From positions 1 through 14,931 of the forward strand of contig JAOAES010000037.1 of assembly GCA_026416655.1 (NCBI GenBank): 14,931 nt of DNA. Direction: 5' to 3'. This document shows positions 1 through 7,217 of the stretch, one piece after another. The DNA comes from Fimbriimonadales bacterium. GTDB taxonomy: Bacteria; Armatimonadota; Fimbriimonadia; Fimbriimonadales; GBS-DC. How positions within the stretch are numbered: the first letter of the stretch is position 1; the number at the start of each line of letters is the position of its first letter. The position numbers and the translations under genes are program-made. The notes under the pieces are model-generated. The model was not told where the DNA came from. It was given only the letters and a program-made list of their open reading frames with translations, and made no database searches.

Positions 1-108
1 CGCCCGCGCCGTCGCTGGAGCGGGACGCTCCAGCCACGCCCGCGCCGTCGCTGGAGCGAGACGCTCCAGCGACGCCCGCGCCGTCGCTGGAGCGAGACGC
101 TCCAGCCA
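1..108 (+). repeat. Three tandem 36-bp palindrome-containing units inside the methyltransferase gene
   Basis: Units lie at 1-36, 37-72 and 73-108 and are nearly identical. Each contains an inverted repeat with a 3-nt loop. In the second unit the arms are perfect over 12 bp (gtcgctggagcg at 47-58, cgctccagcgac at 62-73). A unit is exactly 12 codons and encodes PAPSLERDAPAT, so copy number can vary without a frameshift. The array ends about six codons before motif I. It touches the window edge, so more copies may exist upstream. Confidence 0.9.
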
Positions 109-2183
109 CGCAGGTCTACATCCTCGACCCCGCCTGCGGCACTGGCTCGTTCCTCGCGCACATCCTGCAGTTCGTGCGCGATTACCTGCACACGCAGGGG
201 CTGGGCGGGCGGTGGAACGATGAAACCCGCGCAGACCTCGTCCAGCGACTGTTCGGCTTCGAACTGCTGATGGCGCCCTATGTCATTGCGCATCTGAAAC
301 TGGGGCTGACGCTGCACGCCTCGCAGCACCTGCCCCGCCTCGGCGTCTACCTCACCAACACCCTCGAACTGCCCAGCGAGCAAATCCCAATGCACCTGGG
401 ACCCTGGCGCATCCTCTCCGAAGAAGCCCTGCACGCCAGCCGCGTCAAACGCGAAACGCCCATCCTCGTGGTCATCGGTAACCCGCCCTACAGCGGACAC
501 TCCGCCAACCAGGTGGAGTGGCTCGAAGCCCTGCTGCGCCGCGACTACTACCCCAAAGACGCCCGCAAAGAACAAAACCCCAAGATGCTGCTGGACGACT
601 ATGTGAAGTTCATCCGCTGGGCGCAGTGGCGACTGGAGCAAACAGGACAGGGCATCCTCGCCTTCATCACCAACCACAGCTACCTGGACAACCCCACCTT
701 CCGCCAAATGCGCCGCGCCCTGATGGACGCCTTCGACGCGCTCTACATCTTAGACCTGCACGGCAACATCCGCCGTAAAGAAACCGCCCCCGACGGCAGC
801 AAAGACGAGAATGTGTTCGACATCCAGCAGGGCGTGGCAATCTTGCTCGCCGTCAAACGCGCATCTAACGCCGATCGTTTGCAGTCAGACGCCGACCGAT
901 TCGAATCAGACGCCGATCGTTTACAATCAGACGCCGACCGATTCGATGCGGCGGGCGTTCGGGGCGCGTGCGCGGTGTATCACGCCGAGTTGTGGGGGCG
1001 TCGGGCGCAGAAGTATGCGTTCCTGAAGGCGCACGATGTAAGCAACACCCCGTGGCGCGCGCTTGCGCCCCAGCCGCCGCTGTACCTGTTCGTGCCGTAC
1101 GACGCCACACTGCAAGCCGAGTACGAACAGGGCTGGCTGCTGACCGACATCTTTCGCGTGCATTCCACAGGCGTCAAGACACACCGCGACCACTTCGTAA
1201 TCGACTTTGACCGCGCCACGCTGGAGCGACGCATCCGCGAGTTCCGCGACCTGAGCATTCCCGACGCGACCCTCCGCCAGCGGTATCATCTGAGCGACAC
1301 GCGCGACTGGAAACTCACGCCCAATCGCCAGCGACTGGCAAGCGACACGCACTGGCAGGCGTACTTCCAGCCGATCCTGTATCGCCCCTTCGATGTGCGC
1401 TGGATTTACTACACGCCGATGGTGGTGGAGCTACCGCGCGAAGAGGTGATGGGGCATATGCTGCGCGAGGCGAATGTGGCGTTGATTACAACACGCCAGA
1501 CGAAAGAGGAGTTCGGAGCCTTCGTCACAGACAAGATATGTCGGCACAAGGCTATCAGCGTGTTCGATATCGGTTATCTGTTCCCCCTCTACCTGTATCA
1601 CGAGGAGGTGGGGGCGGATGGGGTGGTGCGTGTGGTGCGGGAGTCGAACTTGCGGGCGGAGTTTGTGCGGGCTTTGGAGACGCGCCTTGTAGGGGCAGGT
1701 TCCGAACCTGCCCCTACGCCAGAATCCATTCTTGCCTACATCTACGCTGTGTTGCACGCGCCCCGTTATCGCGCTCGGTATGCCGAGTTCCTGCGGCGCG
1801 ACTTCCCGCGCATCCCGCTGCCCCAAAGTGCCGAGCAGTTTTATGCGCTTGCTGCGCTGGGGCAGGAGCTGATAGACTATCACCTGCTGCGCCATCCTAA
1901 CCTAACGCGCTCGCCCGTGAAGTTCCCCGTGGCGGGCAGCAATCGTGTGGAGAAGGGCTTCCCGCGCTACGAGGGCGGGCGCGTGTGGATTAACAAGACG
2001 CAATACTTCGAGGGCATCGACGAGGCAGTGTGGCGGTTTCAGGTGGGGGGCTATCAGGTGTGCGACAAGTGGCTCAAAGACCGCCGCGAGCGCACGCTTA
2101 GCAACGCCGAGATTCAGACCTATCGGCAGATGGCGTTCGCGCTCCAGGAGACGATACGGCTGATGAAGGCGATAGACGAGTGA
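1..2183 (+). CDS. Type ISP-like restriction-modification enzyme, methyltransferase and specificity part (5' truncated)
   Basis: The reading frame is open from base 3 with no start codon, so the gene begins before the window; the first internal ATG/GTG lies past motif I and cannot be the true start. SAM-binding motif I, DPACGTGSFL, lies at 126-155, and the adenine-N6 catalytic motif NPPY at 480-491. Both are hallmarks of gamma-class adenine methyltransferases that modify target DNA. Downstream, YRPFDVRWIYY (1380-1412) and GGYQVCDKWLKDR (from 2046) resemble the C-terminal specificity region of single-polypeptide type ISP enzymes (LlaBIII/LlaGI type). In that family a nuclease and helicase precede the methyltransferase; they would lie outside this window. 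Three repeat insertions interrupt the protein without breaking frame: 1-108, 864-947 and 1689-1717. The stop is 8 bp from the stop of the convergent MDR gene. A type IIG enzyme is the main alternative. Methyltransferase role is firm; ISP class is likely. Confidence 0.85.
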   Translation, partial: PAPSLERDAPATPAPSLERDAPATPAPSLERDAPATQVYILDPACGTGSFLAHILQFVRDYLHTQGLGGRWNDETRADLVQRLFGFELLMAPYVIAHLKLGLTLHASQHLPRLGVYLTNTLELPSEQIPMHLGPWRILSEEALHASRVKRETPILVVIGNPPYSGHSANQVEWLEALLRRDYYPKDARKEQNPKMLLDDYVKFIRWAQWRLEQTGQGILAFITNHSYLDNPTFRQMRRALMDAFDALYILDLHGNIRRKETAPDGSKDENVFDIQQGVAILLAVKRASNADRLQSDADRFESDADRLQSDADRFDAAGVRGACAVYHAELWGRRAQKYAFLKAHDVSNTPWRALAPQPPLYLFVPYDATLQAEYEQGWLLTDIFRVHSTGVKTHRDHFVIDFDRATLERRIREFRDLSIPDATLRQRYHLSDTRDWKLTPNRQRLASDTHWQAYFQPILYRPFDVRWIYYTPMVVELPREEVMGHMLREANVALITTRQTKEEFGAFVTDKICRHKAISVFDIGYLFPLYLYHEEVGADGVVRVVRESNLRAEFVRALETRLVGAGSEPAPTPESILAYIYAVLHAPRYRARYAEFLRRDFPRIPLPQSAEQFYALAALGQELIDYHLLRHPNLTRSPVKFPVAGSNRVEKGFPRYEGGRVWINKTQYFEGIDEAVWRFQVGGYQVCDKWLKDRRERTLSNAEIQTYRQMAFALQETIRLMKAIDE
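864..947 (+). repeat. Four 21-bp tandem units (two 42-bp units) in the methyltransferase gene
   Basis: Units at 864-884, 885-905, 906-926 and 927-947 encode SNADRLQ, SDADRFE, SDADRLQ and SDADRFD. Units 1 and 3 resemble each other, as do 2 and 4, so the array looks like a duplicated 42-bp block (864-905 and 906-947). The array sits between the NPPY-containing catalytic region and the C-terminal specificity region. It would form an acidic, polar linker. The unit length keeps the frame. Confidence 0.9.
1689..1717 (+). repeat. Perfect 29-bp palindrome (13-bp arms, 3-nt loop) inside the methyltransferase gene
   Basis: Left arm gtaggggcaggtt (1689-1701) and right arm aacctgcccctac (1705-1717) are exact reverse complements around the loop ccg. 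The gene reads through it as VGAGSEPAPT, an apparent small insertion in the C-terminal region. Its symmetry is too long for chance and it resembles REP-type dispersed palindromes. Only this copy is visible here. Confidence 0.85.
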
Positions 2184-2191
2184 GGAACATG

Positions 2192-3211
2192 TTATCCCAT
2201 TACAATCAGCCGCTTTCCTGCCGTCATCGACGCCTGATAGTCCGCGAGGGCGCGATGCACCTCGCGGAGGGGGTACTTTCCGGCAATCTCGCTGCGCAAC
2301 AGGTCGCCGAGCGCGTGTTGAACCTGTTTGCCCAGCCGAATCTGTCCGAGAACGCTTCGCCCTGCCAGCCAGTCCGCCAGCCAAAAGCCTTCGATTCGCT
2401 TCTGCTCGAAAATCAGGTCGCGCGGGTCTGCCATCACCGGCGACTCGGAGAGTGCGCCGTAGAGAATCAACCGACTCCCTTTGGGCATCGCCTTCAACAC
2501 GCGCGCCGCGAGCATGCCCGACACCGCCTCAAACGCGATTCGAGCATCCAGCTGGCGGCAGAGTTCGCGCAGGCGCGCGTCGAAGTCGGGCGTCTCGCTG
2601 TTCAACACATGGCGTGCGCCCATCGTGCGGAGCAGTTCCGCCTGCTCCGCACGCCGCACGATATGGATGCCTTCCAGCCCGAATCGCTGGCTGAGGCGCA
2701 GAAGCATGCGTCCCAGCGCGCTGGCGGCGGCGGTCTGCACGAAGGCGCGTTTGCCGTCTTTGCGGGCGATATCGATTAATGCCCATGCGGTGAGCGGGTT
2801 CACGATGAGCATCGCGCCTTGCTCGTCGGGGATGGCGTCGTTGAGCGGGACACAGCGTGTGGCGGAGGTGAGCATATATTCCGCCCAGGTGCCGTCGCGC
2901 TGATTGGGCGCGGCGCATGCAACCCGCTTGCCCAGTAGCATCCGGCTGAGCCAGTCGTCGCCGGTCGCCACGACGCGCCCCGCGCCTTCCCAGCCGGGCA
3001 CAACCGGCAGCGGTTTCTGCACGCCGTACAGCCCCTTCAGAAACATCAGGTCGGAAGGGTTAATCGGCGCGGCGGACATCTTGACCAGTACCTGCCCGCG
3101 CTCAGGCTTGGGCACGGAGCGTGCCTCGATGCGCAACGATTCGGGCGCGCCATCGTAGGCGTGCAGCACCGCCGCCTGCATCGTGTCGGGTATCGGCTCT
3201 ATGGCTCTCAT
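2192..3211 (-). CDS. Zinc-free MDR-family NAD(P)H reductase (quinone oxidoreductase / enoyl-thioester reductase-like)
   Basis: A 339-residue medium-chain dehydrogenase/reductase, the usual family length. The N-terminal GroES-like part contains INPSD (residues 50-54) and LPVVPGWEGAGRVV (68-81). The Rossmann part has an A-rich nucleotide loop AAASALG (161-167) and HIVRR (183-187), the latter suggesting NADPH. Cysteine and histidine ligands for catalytic or structural zinc are not evident. Tyr62 in LKGLYG sits where mitochondrial-type enoyl-thioester reductases carry their active tyrosine, so a 2-enoyl thioester or quinone/enone substrate is plausible; the substrate is not determined. The start at 3211 overlaps the stop of the SDR gene as ATGA, arguing for translational coupling; Met11 is a weaker alternative. 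Likely cytosolic. Confidence 0.85.
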   Translation of the reverse strand: MRAIEPIPDTMQAAVLHAYDGAPESLRIEARSVPKPERGQVLVKMSAAPINPSDLMFLKGLYGVQKPLPVVPGWEGAGRVVATGDDWLSRMLLGKRVACAAPNQRDGTWAEYMLTSATRCVPLNDAIPDEQGAMLIVNPLTAWALIDIARKDGKRAFVQTAAASALGRMLLRLSQRFGLEGIHIVRRAEQAELLRTMGARHVLNSETPDFDARLRELCRQLDARIAFEAVSGMLAARVLKAMPKGSRLILYGALSESPVMADPRDLIFEQKRIEGFWLADWLAGRSVLGQIRLGKQVQHALGDLLRSEIAGKYPLREVHRALADYQASMTAGKRLIVMG

Positions 3212-3867
3212 TCGGGAATCAAATCCAGCGTGCCTTTCTGCTCGTTATAGTAGGCTTCCAGAATGCGCAGCGCCACCTCATCGGGCTGCAGCGCTTTAGG
3301 CGGCATGCGGAACGGCACGCGCTCCCAGAACCGTGTGGCGACCGCGCCAGGACGCACCACGCTGATTTTCCAGCGCGGCTGCTCTTTGGCTAACACCTGT
3401 GCGAACACCTCCAGCCCTGCCTTCGCTGTCGCATACGCGCTCAAGCCGGGCAGAACCAGTTTCTCGCTGAGTGCGCCGATGTAGAACAGGTGCGGCTCCG
3501 GGCTAAACAGGGGGCTGAACACGCGCGTCGCCACAAACGCGCCCGTGAGATTCGCATTCAGAATCCGCTGCCATGTCTCAAGGTTCATCTCGTGGGTTTT
3601 TTGCGCTGCGATGTCGCCGACGGCGTAGACCAGCGCGTCGATTTGACGCCCGCCCAGCGACTGCAGGTGTGCCTGCAACGCTTGCGCCGCCTGCTCCATC
3701 TGCGCAAAGTCCGCGGCGTCGCTAACGGTATGCGCCCACTGCACGCCCGGCGCGAACCGTTCGGGGCGACGCCCGATCGCCCACACTTCCCATTCGTCCT
3801 CTAAAAACGCCTTTGAAACGGACTGACCGATAGTGCTATCTGCGCCGATTAATAGTAGGTGTCCCAT
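3208..3867 (-). CDS. Short-chain dehydrogenase/reductase (SDR)
   Basis: A 219-residue classical-type SDR, slightly short for the family. The cofactor loop is GADSTIG (residues 8-14), followed by GRRPERF (32-38), whose arginines after the second strand suggest NADPH. NANLTG (104-109) supplies the structural or catalytic Asn. Ser134, Tyr145 and Lys149 (YATAK at 145-149) complete the catalytic set. VRPGAVAT follows, as in the family. It is the first gene of a two-gene unit and overlaps the MDR gene by four bases (ATGA). No SD sequence is visible before the ATG, but a TACAAT box lies 9 bp upstream, so a nearly leaderless mRNA is possible. The substrate cannot be read from the sequence. Confidence 0.88.
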   Translation of the reverse strand: MGHLLLIGADSTIGQSVSKAFLEDEWEVWAIGRRPERFAPGVQWAHTVSDAADFAQMEQAAQALQAHLQSLGGRQIDALVYAVGDIAAQKTHEMNLETWQRILNANLTGAFVATRVFSPLFSPEPHLFYIGALSEKLVLPGLSAYATAKAGLEVFAQVLAKEQPRWKISVVRPGAVATRFWERVPFRMPPKALQPDEVALRILEAYYNEQKGTLDLIPE

Positions 3868-4073
3868 AGTGCGTCAATTGTACCTTCAAATGGGTTCGCT
3901 TAGACCTTTGGGAAGGGAGCGAAACAGTGGTACAGGGCAGGGCACGGTGATTTTCAGCCCGGCGCCGCCTGAAACGCCTACTCGCCCCACTGGGTGCAAC
4001 ATTGCCCGGTAAATGAGAACGGTGCAGTCCCCAGTGCAGGACTCGCCGCCCCCACGCCGAACTCTCTCCGGGC
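3868..4073. other. Divergent intergenic region between the SDR and AKR genes
   Basis: The 222-bp gap (3868-4089) must hold promoters for both directions. It contains a small stem-loop, agtcc at 4026-4030 pairing with ggact at 4039-4043, and several short GC-rich inverted segments. I find no clear AKR promoter and no recognisable riboswitch. An open frame through part of it on the + strand is only an upstream extension of the AKR gene without a ribosome-binding site. Confidence 0.5.
3877..3882 (-). promoter_or_regulatory. Candidate -10 box (TACAAT) for the SDR-MDR pair
   Basis: Read on the minus strand, TACAAT ends 9 bp before the SDR ATG. It would place the transcript start about 3 nt before the start codon, which agrees with the lack of an SD sequence. 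No convincing -35 hexamer is seen at the usual distance, so this is tentative. Confidence 0.3.
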
Positions 4074-4080
4074 AAGGAGG
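4074..4080 (+). promoter_or_regulatory. Shine-Dalgarno of the aldo/keto reductase gene
   Basis: AAGGAGG sits 9 nt before the ATG at 4090 and 3 nt before the ATG at 4084. The spacing favours 4090, which also gives the N-terminus usual for the family (MQYTHLGRSG). Confidence 0.7.
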
Positions 4081-4089
4081 GCTATGCGT

Positions 4090-5061
4090 ATGCAATATAC
4101 ACATCTGGGTCGTTCAGGGCTGTTGGTGAGCCGACTCTGTCTCGGCACGATGAACTTTGGTCCGAACACCAGCGAGGAAGATTCCTATAAAATCATGGAT
4201 CGTGCGCTGGAGTTGGGCATCAACTTCTTTGATACGGCGAATGTCTATGGCTGGGTCAAGGGCGAAGGGATAACGGAGCAGATTATCGGGCGTTGGTGGT
4301 CGCAGGGCGGTGGCAGGCGGGAGAAAGTGGTCATCGCCACGAAGGTCTATGGCGTGATGGGCGATTGGCCCAACGAGTCGCGTCTGTCGGCGTTGCACAT
4401 CAAACGTGCTTGCGAGGACAGCCTGCGCCGCCTGAAGACCGATTATATTGACCTGTATCAGATGCACCATGTGGATCGCGAGTGCCCGTGGGAAGAGATT
4501 TGGCAGGCGATGGAGCAGCTCTATCGCGAGGGCAAGATTCTCTATGTGGGCAGCAGCAACTTTGCAGGCTGGCACATTACCCAGGCGCAGGAGATTGCCA
4601 AACAGCGCCACTTCATGGGGCTGGTCTCGGAGCAGAGCCTGTATAACCTCAACGCGCGAATGATCGAGCTGGAGGTCATTCCCGCCTGTTTGCACTACGG
4701 CGTGGGCATTATCCCGTGGAGTCCGCTGGCGAGCGGTCTGCTGGGCGGGATTTTGAAAGGCGTGCAGGAGGGACGCCGCGCCTCCGAAGGGGTGCAGAAG
4801 GCCCTGGAGAAGCACCGCGACCGCATCGAGAAGTACGAAGCGTTCTGTGAGGAGCTTGGCGAGGAGCCAGCCAATGTGGCGCTCGCGTGGCTGCTGCACC
4901 AACCTGCTGTGACTGCACCGATTATCGGTCCGCGCACACTGGAGCAGCTGGAGCGCAGCATGCGCGCCCTCGAAATCAAACTGGACGAGTCCGCGCTCAA
5001 GAGATTGGACGAAATCTTCCCCGGACCGGGCGGACCTGCGCCCGAAGCGTATGCGTGGTAG
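4090..5061 (+). CDS. Aldo/keto reductase (YghZ/Tas-like, NADPH-dependent)
   Basis: A 323-residue TIM-barrel aldo/keto reductase, normal length. The catalytic tetrad is visible: Asp48 and Tyr53 in FDTANVYG, Lys85 in IATKVYG, and His126 in LYQMHHVD. GSSNFAGW and SEQSLYNL (barrel strands) and PIIGPRTLEQL near the C-terminus (2'-phosphate binding of NADPH) also match. Such enzymes reduce aldehydes and ketones in the cytosol; the physiological substrate is unknown. The start at 4090 is chosen from SD spacing and the family N-terminus; ATG 4084 adds two residues. It is divergent from the SDR-MDR pair, suggesting shared control, and is followed by a palindromic repeat before the permease gene. Confidence 0.92.
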   Translation: MQYTHLGRSGLLVSRLCLGTMNFGPNTSEEDSYKIMDRALELGINFFDTANVYGWVKGEGITEQIIGRWWSQGGGRREKVVIATKVYGVMGDWPNESRLSALHIKRACEDSLRRLKTDYIDLYQMHHVDRECPWEEIWQAMEQLYREGKILYVGSSNFAGWHITQAQEIAKQRHFMGLVSEQSLYNLNARMIELEVIPACLHYGVGIIPWSPLASGLLGGILKGVQEGRRASEGVQKALEKHRDRIEKYEAFCEELGEEPANVALAWLLHQPAVTAPIIGPRTLEQLERSMRALEIKLDESALKRLDEIFPGPGGPAPEAYAW

Positions 5062-5074
5062 TCTCGTTATCGAA

Positions 5075-5137
5075 TCGTCGGCGGGACGCCGACGCTACGC
5101 GGGAAGCGCGTGCGTAGCGTCGGTGTCCCACCGACGA
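5075..5137. repeat. Intergenic palindromic repeat, copy 1 (26-bp arms)
   Basis: The left arm at 5075-5100 and right arm at 5112-5137 are reverse complements at 24 of 26 positions, with an 11-nt loop. The arms contain the core gacgccgacgctacg, shared with the repeat at 8981-9037. It lies between the AKR stop and the permease start. As RNA it would form a very stable hairpin, but no U-tract follows, so it is not a standard terminator. Confidence 0.9.
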
Positions 5138-5207
5138 AGGGCAGTGACTCATGTTTCCGTGAACAACAGAAACAGGACTCTCCCCGCCCCTGCTGAACAG
5201 ATTCCCC

Positions 5208-6074
5208 GTGCGCGATCTGCTGCTGGAACTGTGGAATTATCGCGAGCTGCTGCGGACGCTGGTGATTCGCGAGCTGCGCGTGCGCTATAAAAACTCCGCG
5301 CTGGGCTTCTTCTGGTCGCTGTTGAATCCATTGGCGACGGTGCTGGTGATGACCATCGTGTTCAAGTATGTGATGGGCATGCGCATCGCGAACTACTCGG
5401 CGTATATTCTCGCGGCGTATCTGCCGTGGACTTTTTTTCAGTTCGCGCTGCTCGATTCCAGCCAGACGATTCTGGTCTACATGCAGGTCATCAAGAAAAT
5501 CTACTTTCCGCGCGTGTTATTGCCGCTGGCGGCGGTCATCTCGAATTTTATTCACTTTCTGCTGGCGATGGGGGTGTTGTTTATCTACCTCTACGGCTTT
5601 GTGGGCACGCCGCCGCAGTGGGGCGTGCTGCTGTTGCCTCTGATTATGCTGAGCCAGTTGCTCTGGGCGGTGGGGCTGGCGGCGATAATTGCTTGCTGGA
5701 ACGTCTTTTACGAAGACGTCAAATATCTGGTCAGCGTGGGGCTACAGTTGCTGTTCTTTCTGACGCCGGTAATTTATTTCTCGGAGCAGCTACGCTACAC
5801 GACGCTGGTTCCCGACGCCTATCGTGAGGGGCTGTTTTGGGCGTATCATCTTCTAAACCCCATGGCGACGCTGACGATGGCGTACCGTAAGGCGATTCTG
5901 CCCCCGATTACGATTGTGCAGGAGAGCGTCGCGCTGGGGCAGTCGACTCAGTTCCCCGATATGCCGTTGCCGCTTTGGCTGCTGGGCTTAAATCTCCTGC
6001 TGGGCGCGGGCGTTGCGCTGTTGGGGCTGTGCTATTTCCGAAAACGTGAATGGGAGTTTGTGGAGCGACCATGA
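5208..6074 (+). CDS. ABC-2 type permease for polysaccharide export (Wzm/TagG family)
   Basis: A 288-residue integral membrane protein with about six hydrophobic helices. The N-terminus carries the family signature RELRVRYKNSALGFFWSLLN (residues 21-40), followed by membrane spans. A late segment, HLLNPMATLTMAYRKAIL, also matches Wzm/TagG permeases. These subunits move O-antigen, teichoic acid or other lipid-linked glycans across the inner membrane and need an ATPase (Wzt/TagH). No ATPase gene is adjacent: the upstream neighbour is an AKR and the downstream one is dprA. The start is GTG at 5208. No better start exists downstream of the in-frame stop at 5160-5162, and the SD is poor. The stop overlaps the dprA ATG (ATGA), indicating coupling. 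Confidence 0.9.
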   Translation: MRDLLLELWNYRELLRTLVIRELRVRYKNSALGFFWSLLNPLATVLVMTIVFKYVMGMRIANYSAYILAAYLPWTFFQFALLDSSQTILVYMQVIKKIYFPRVLLPLAAVISNFIHFLLAMGVLFIYLYGFVGTPPQWGVLLLPLIMLSQLLWAVGLAAIIACWNVFYEDVKYLVSVGLQLLFFLTPVIYFSEQLRYTTLVPDAYREGLFWAYHLLNPMATLTMAYRKAILPPITIVQESVALGQSTQFPDMPLPLWLLGLNLLLGAGVALLGLCYFRKREWEFVERP

Positions 6075-7153
6075 GCCGAGAGGAGTTGACCGCGTGGCTG
6101 AAACTGCTGAGCCTGGAGTTCTCTGCGAACAAGTTGCGGGTGCTGCTGGAGCATTTTGGCGACCCTGGAGGGGTGTTGAGCGCGAGTGCGGAGGCGTTGC
6201 GCGCTGTTCCGGGCGTTCGTGAGGCGGATGTGGCGGCTATCGAGCGTGTCGCCCGTGAGCCTGTAGTGATTCCCGAACCTCTGAAAACGGGCGAGGCACG
6301 GCTGATTACAGGGGGGGATGCGAGTTATCCGCGTCCGCTGGAGGTGTTGCCTGACCTGCCCCCCGCCCTGTTCGTATGGGGTGAGCTGCAGGAGCGCGAC
6401 CGATTCGCGATTGGTGTGGTGGGCACGCGCAAGCCGAGCGCGTATGGGCGCATGGTCGCCGAGCGGCTCACACGCGATTTGTGCGCGGCGGGGCTAACGA
6501 TTATCAGCGGCGGCGCGCTGGGCGTAGACACGGTTGCGCATCGTGTCGCGCTGGAAGCGGGAGGACGCACCGTCGCGATTCTGGGCAGTGGGCTGGGGAA
6601 CCTGTACCCGGCGGAGAATCGCGCGCTGTTCCGACGCATCGCCGAAACCGGCGGCGCGGTGGTTAGCGAGTACCCGTGGGACGCTGCGCCCGACGCATGG
6701 CGGTTTCCCGTACGCAATCGGCTCATCGCGGGGTGGGGGCTGGGCACGCTCGTGGTGGAAGCCCCCGAAGCGAGTGGCGCGCTGATTACCGCCCGACTCG
6801 CCGCTGAGTACGGGCGCGAAGTGTTCGCGGTGCCCGGCAGCATCGACAACCCGAAGAGCAAGGGCTGCCATGCGCTCATCAAGGACGGTGCGACGCTGGT
6901 TGAAAGCGCAGAGGATATCCTGAGCGTCCTGAAAATCCCGTCCGAGCCGCGTGAGCGGACGGTTAGCCTGCCACTGCTCACCGAGACGCAGGAGAAGCTG
7001 CTCAGCGCGCTGGATTTGGAACCGCGTCATGTGGACGCCCTTGCCCGACAGGTGGGATTGCCCGTGCATACCGCGCAGGCGGAGCTGACGATGCTGGAGA
7101 TGCAGGGGCTGGCGCGGCGCATGCCCGGCGGAGCGTTCGTGCGAGTGCTTTGA
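6071..7153 (+). CDS. dprA: DNA-processing protein DprA
   Basis: A 360-residue protein, the typical full length. DprA loads RecA onto incoming single-stranded DNA during natural transformation. The N-terminal part (about 1-60) looks like the SAM/HhH region. The Rossmann-like core has VVGTRKPSAYG (117-126), ISGGALGVDTVAH (145-157), GSGLGNLYPAENR (172-184), FPVRNRLIAG (212-221), SGALITARLA (235-244) and PGSIDNPKSKGCHALIKDG (255-273), all diagnostic. A C-terminal winged-helix domain covers about 300-360. The start at 6071 is supported by the ATGA overlap with the permease stop and by GGAG 6 nt upstream; an ATG at 6050 would add seven residues. No other competence gene is in the window. Confidence 0.96.
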   Translation: MSREELTAWLKLLSLEFSANKLRVLLEHFGDPGGVLSASAEALRAVPGVREADVAAIERVAREPVVIPEPLKTGEARLITGGDASYPRPLEVLPDLPPALFVWGELQERDRFAIGVVGTRKPSAYGRMVAERLTRDLCAAGLTIISGGALGVDTVAHRVALEAGGRTVAILGSGLGNLYPAENRALFRRIAETGGAVVSEYPWDAAPDAWRFPVRNRLIAGWGLGTLVVEAPEASGALITARLAAEYGREVFAVPGSIDNPKSKGCHALIKDGATLVESAEDILSVLKIPSEPRERTVSLPLLTETQEKLLSALDLEPRHVDALARQVGLPVHTAQAELTMLEMQGLARRMPGGAFVRVL

Positions 7154-7217
7154 GAGAAATCCGTTCCAAAGTCGCGCCCTGATATGGAATAACCGCTCAG
7201 GAGGCGTTTCGGGCGGC

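Noticed and set aside
1..108. CRISPR-like array of 36-bp repeats
   Set aside because: The units are contiguous with no spacers and are read in frame as part of a methyltransferase.
3940..4073. A possible cobalamin-type or other riboswitch in the SDR/AKR gap
   Set aside because: Short segments recall parts of the B12-box core, but the conserved blocks are not in the right order or spacing, and the flanking genes do not suggest a ligand.
3994..4089. Earlier start for the aldo/keto reductase at 3994
   Set aside because: It lacks an SD, and the extra 32 residues precede the normal family N-terminus; a good SD sits just before 4090.
5151..5162. A three-codon upstream ORF (ATG to TGA) before the permease gene
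   Set aside because: It has no SD and such a short frame is expected by chance.
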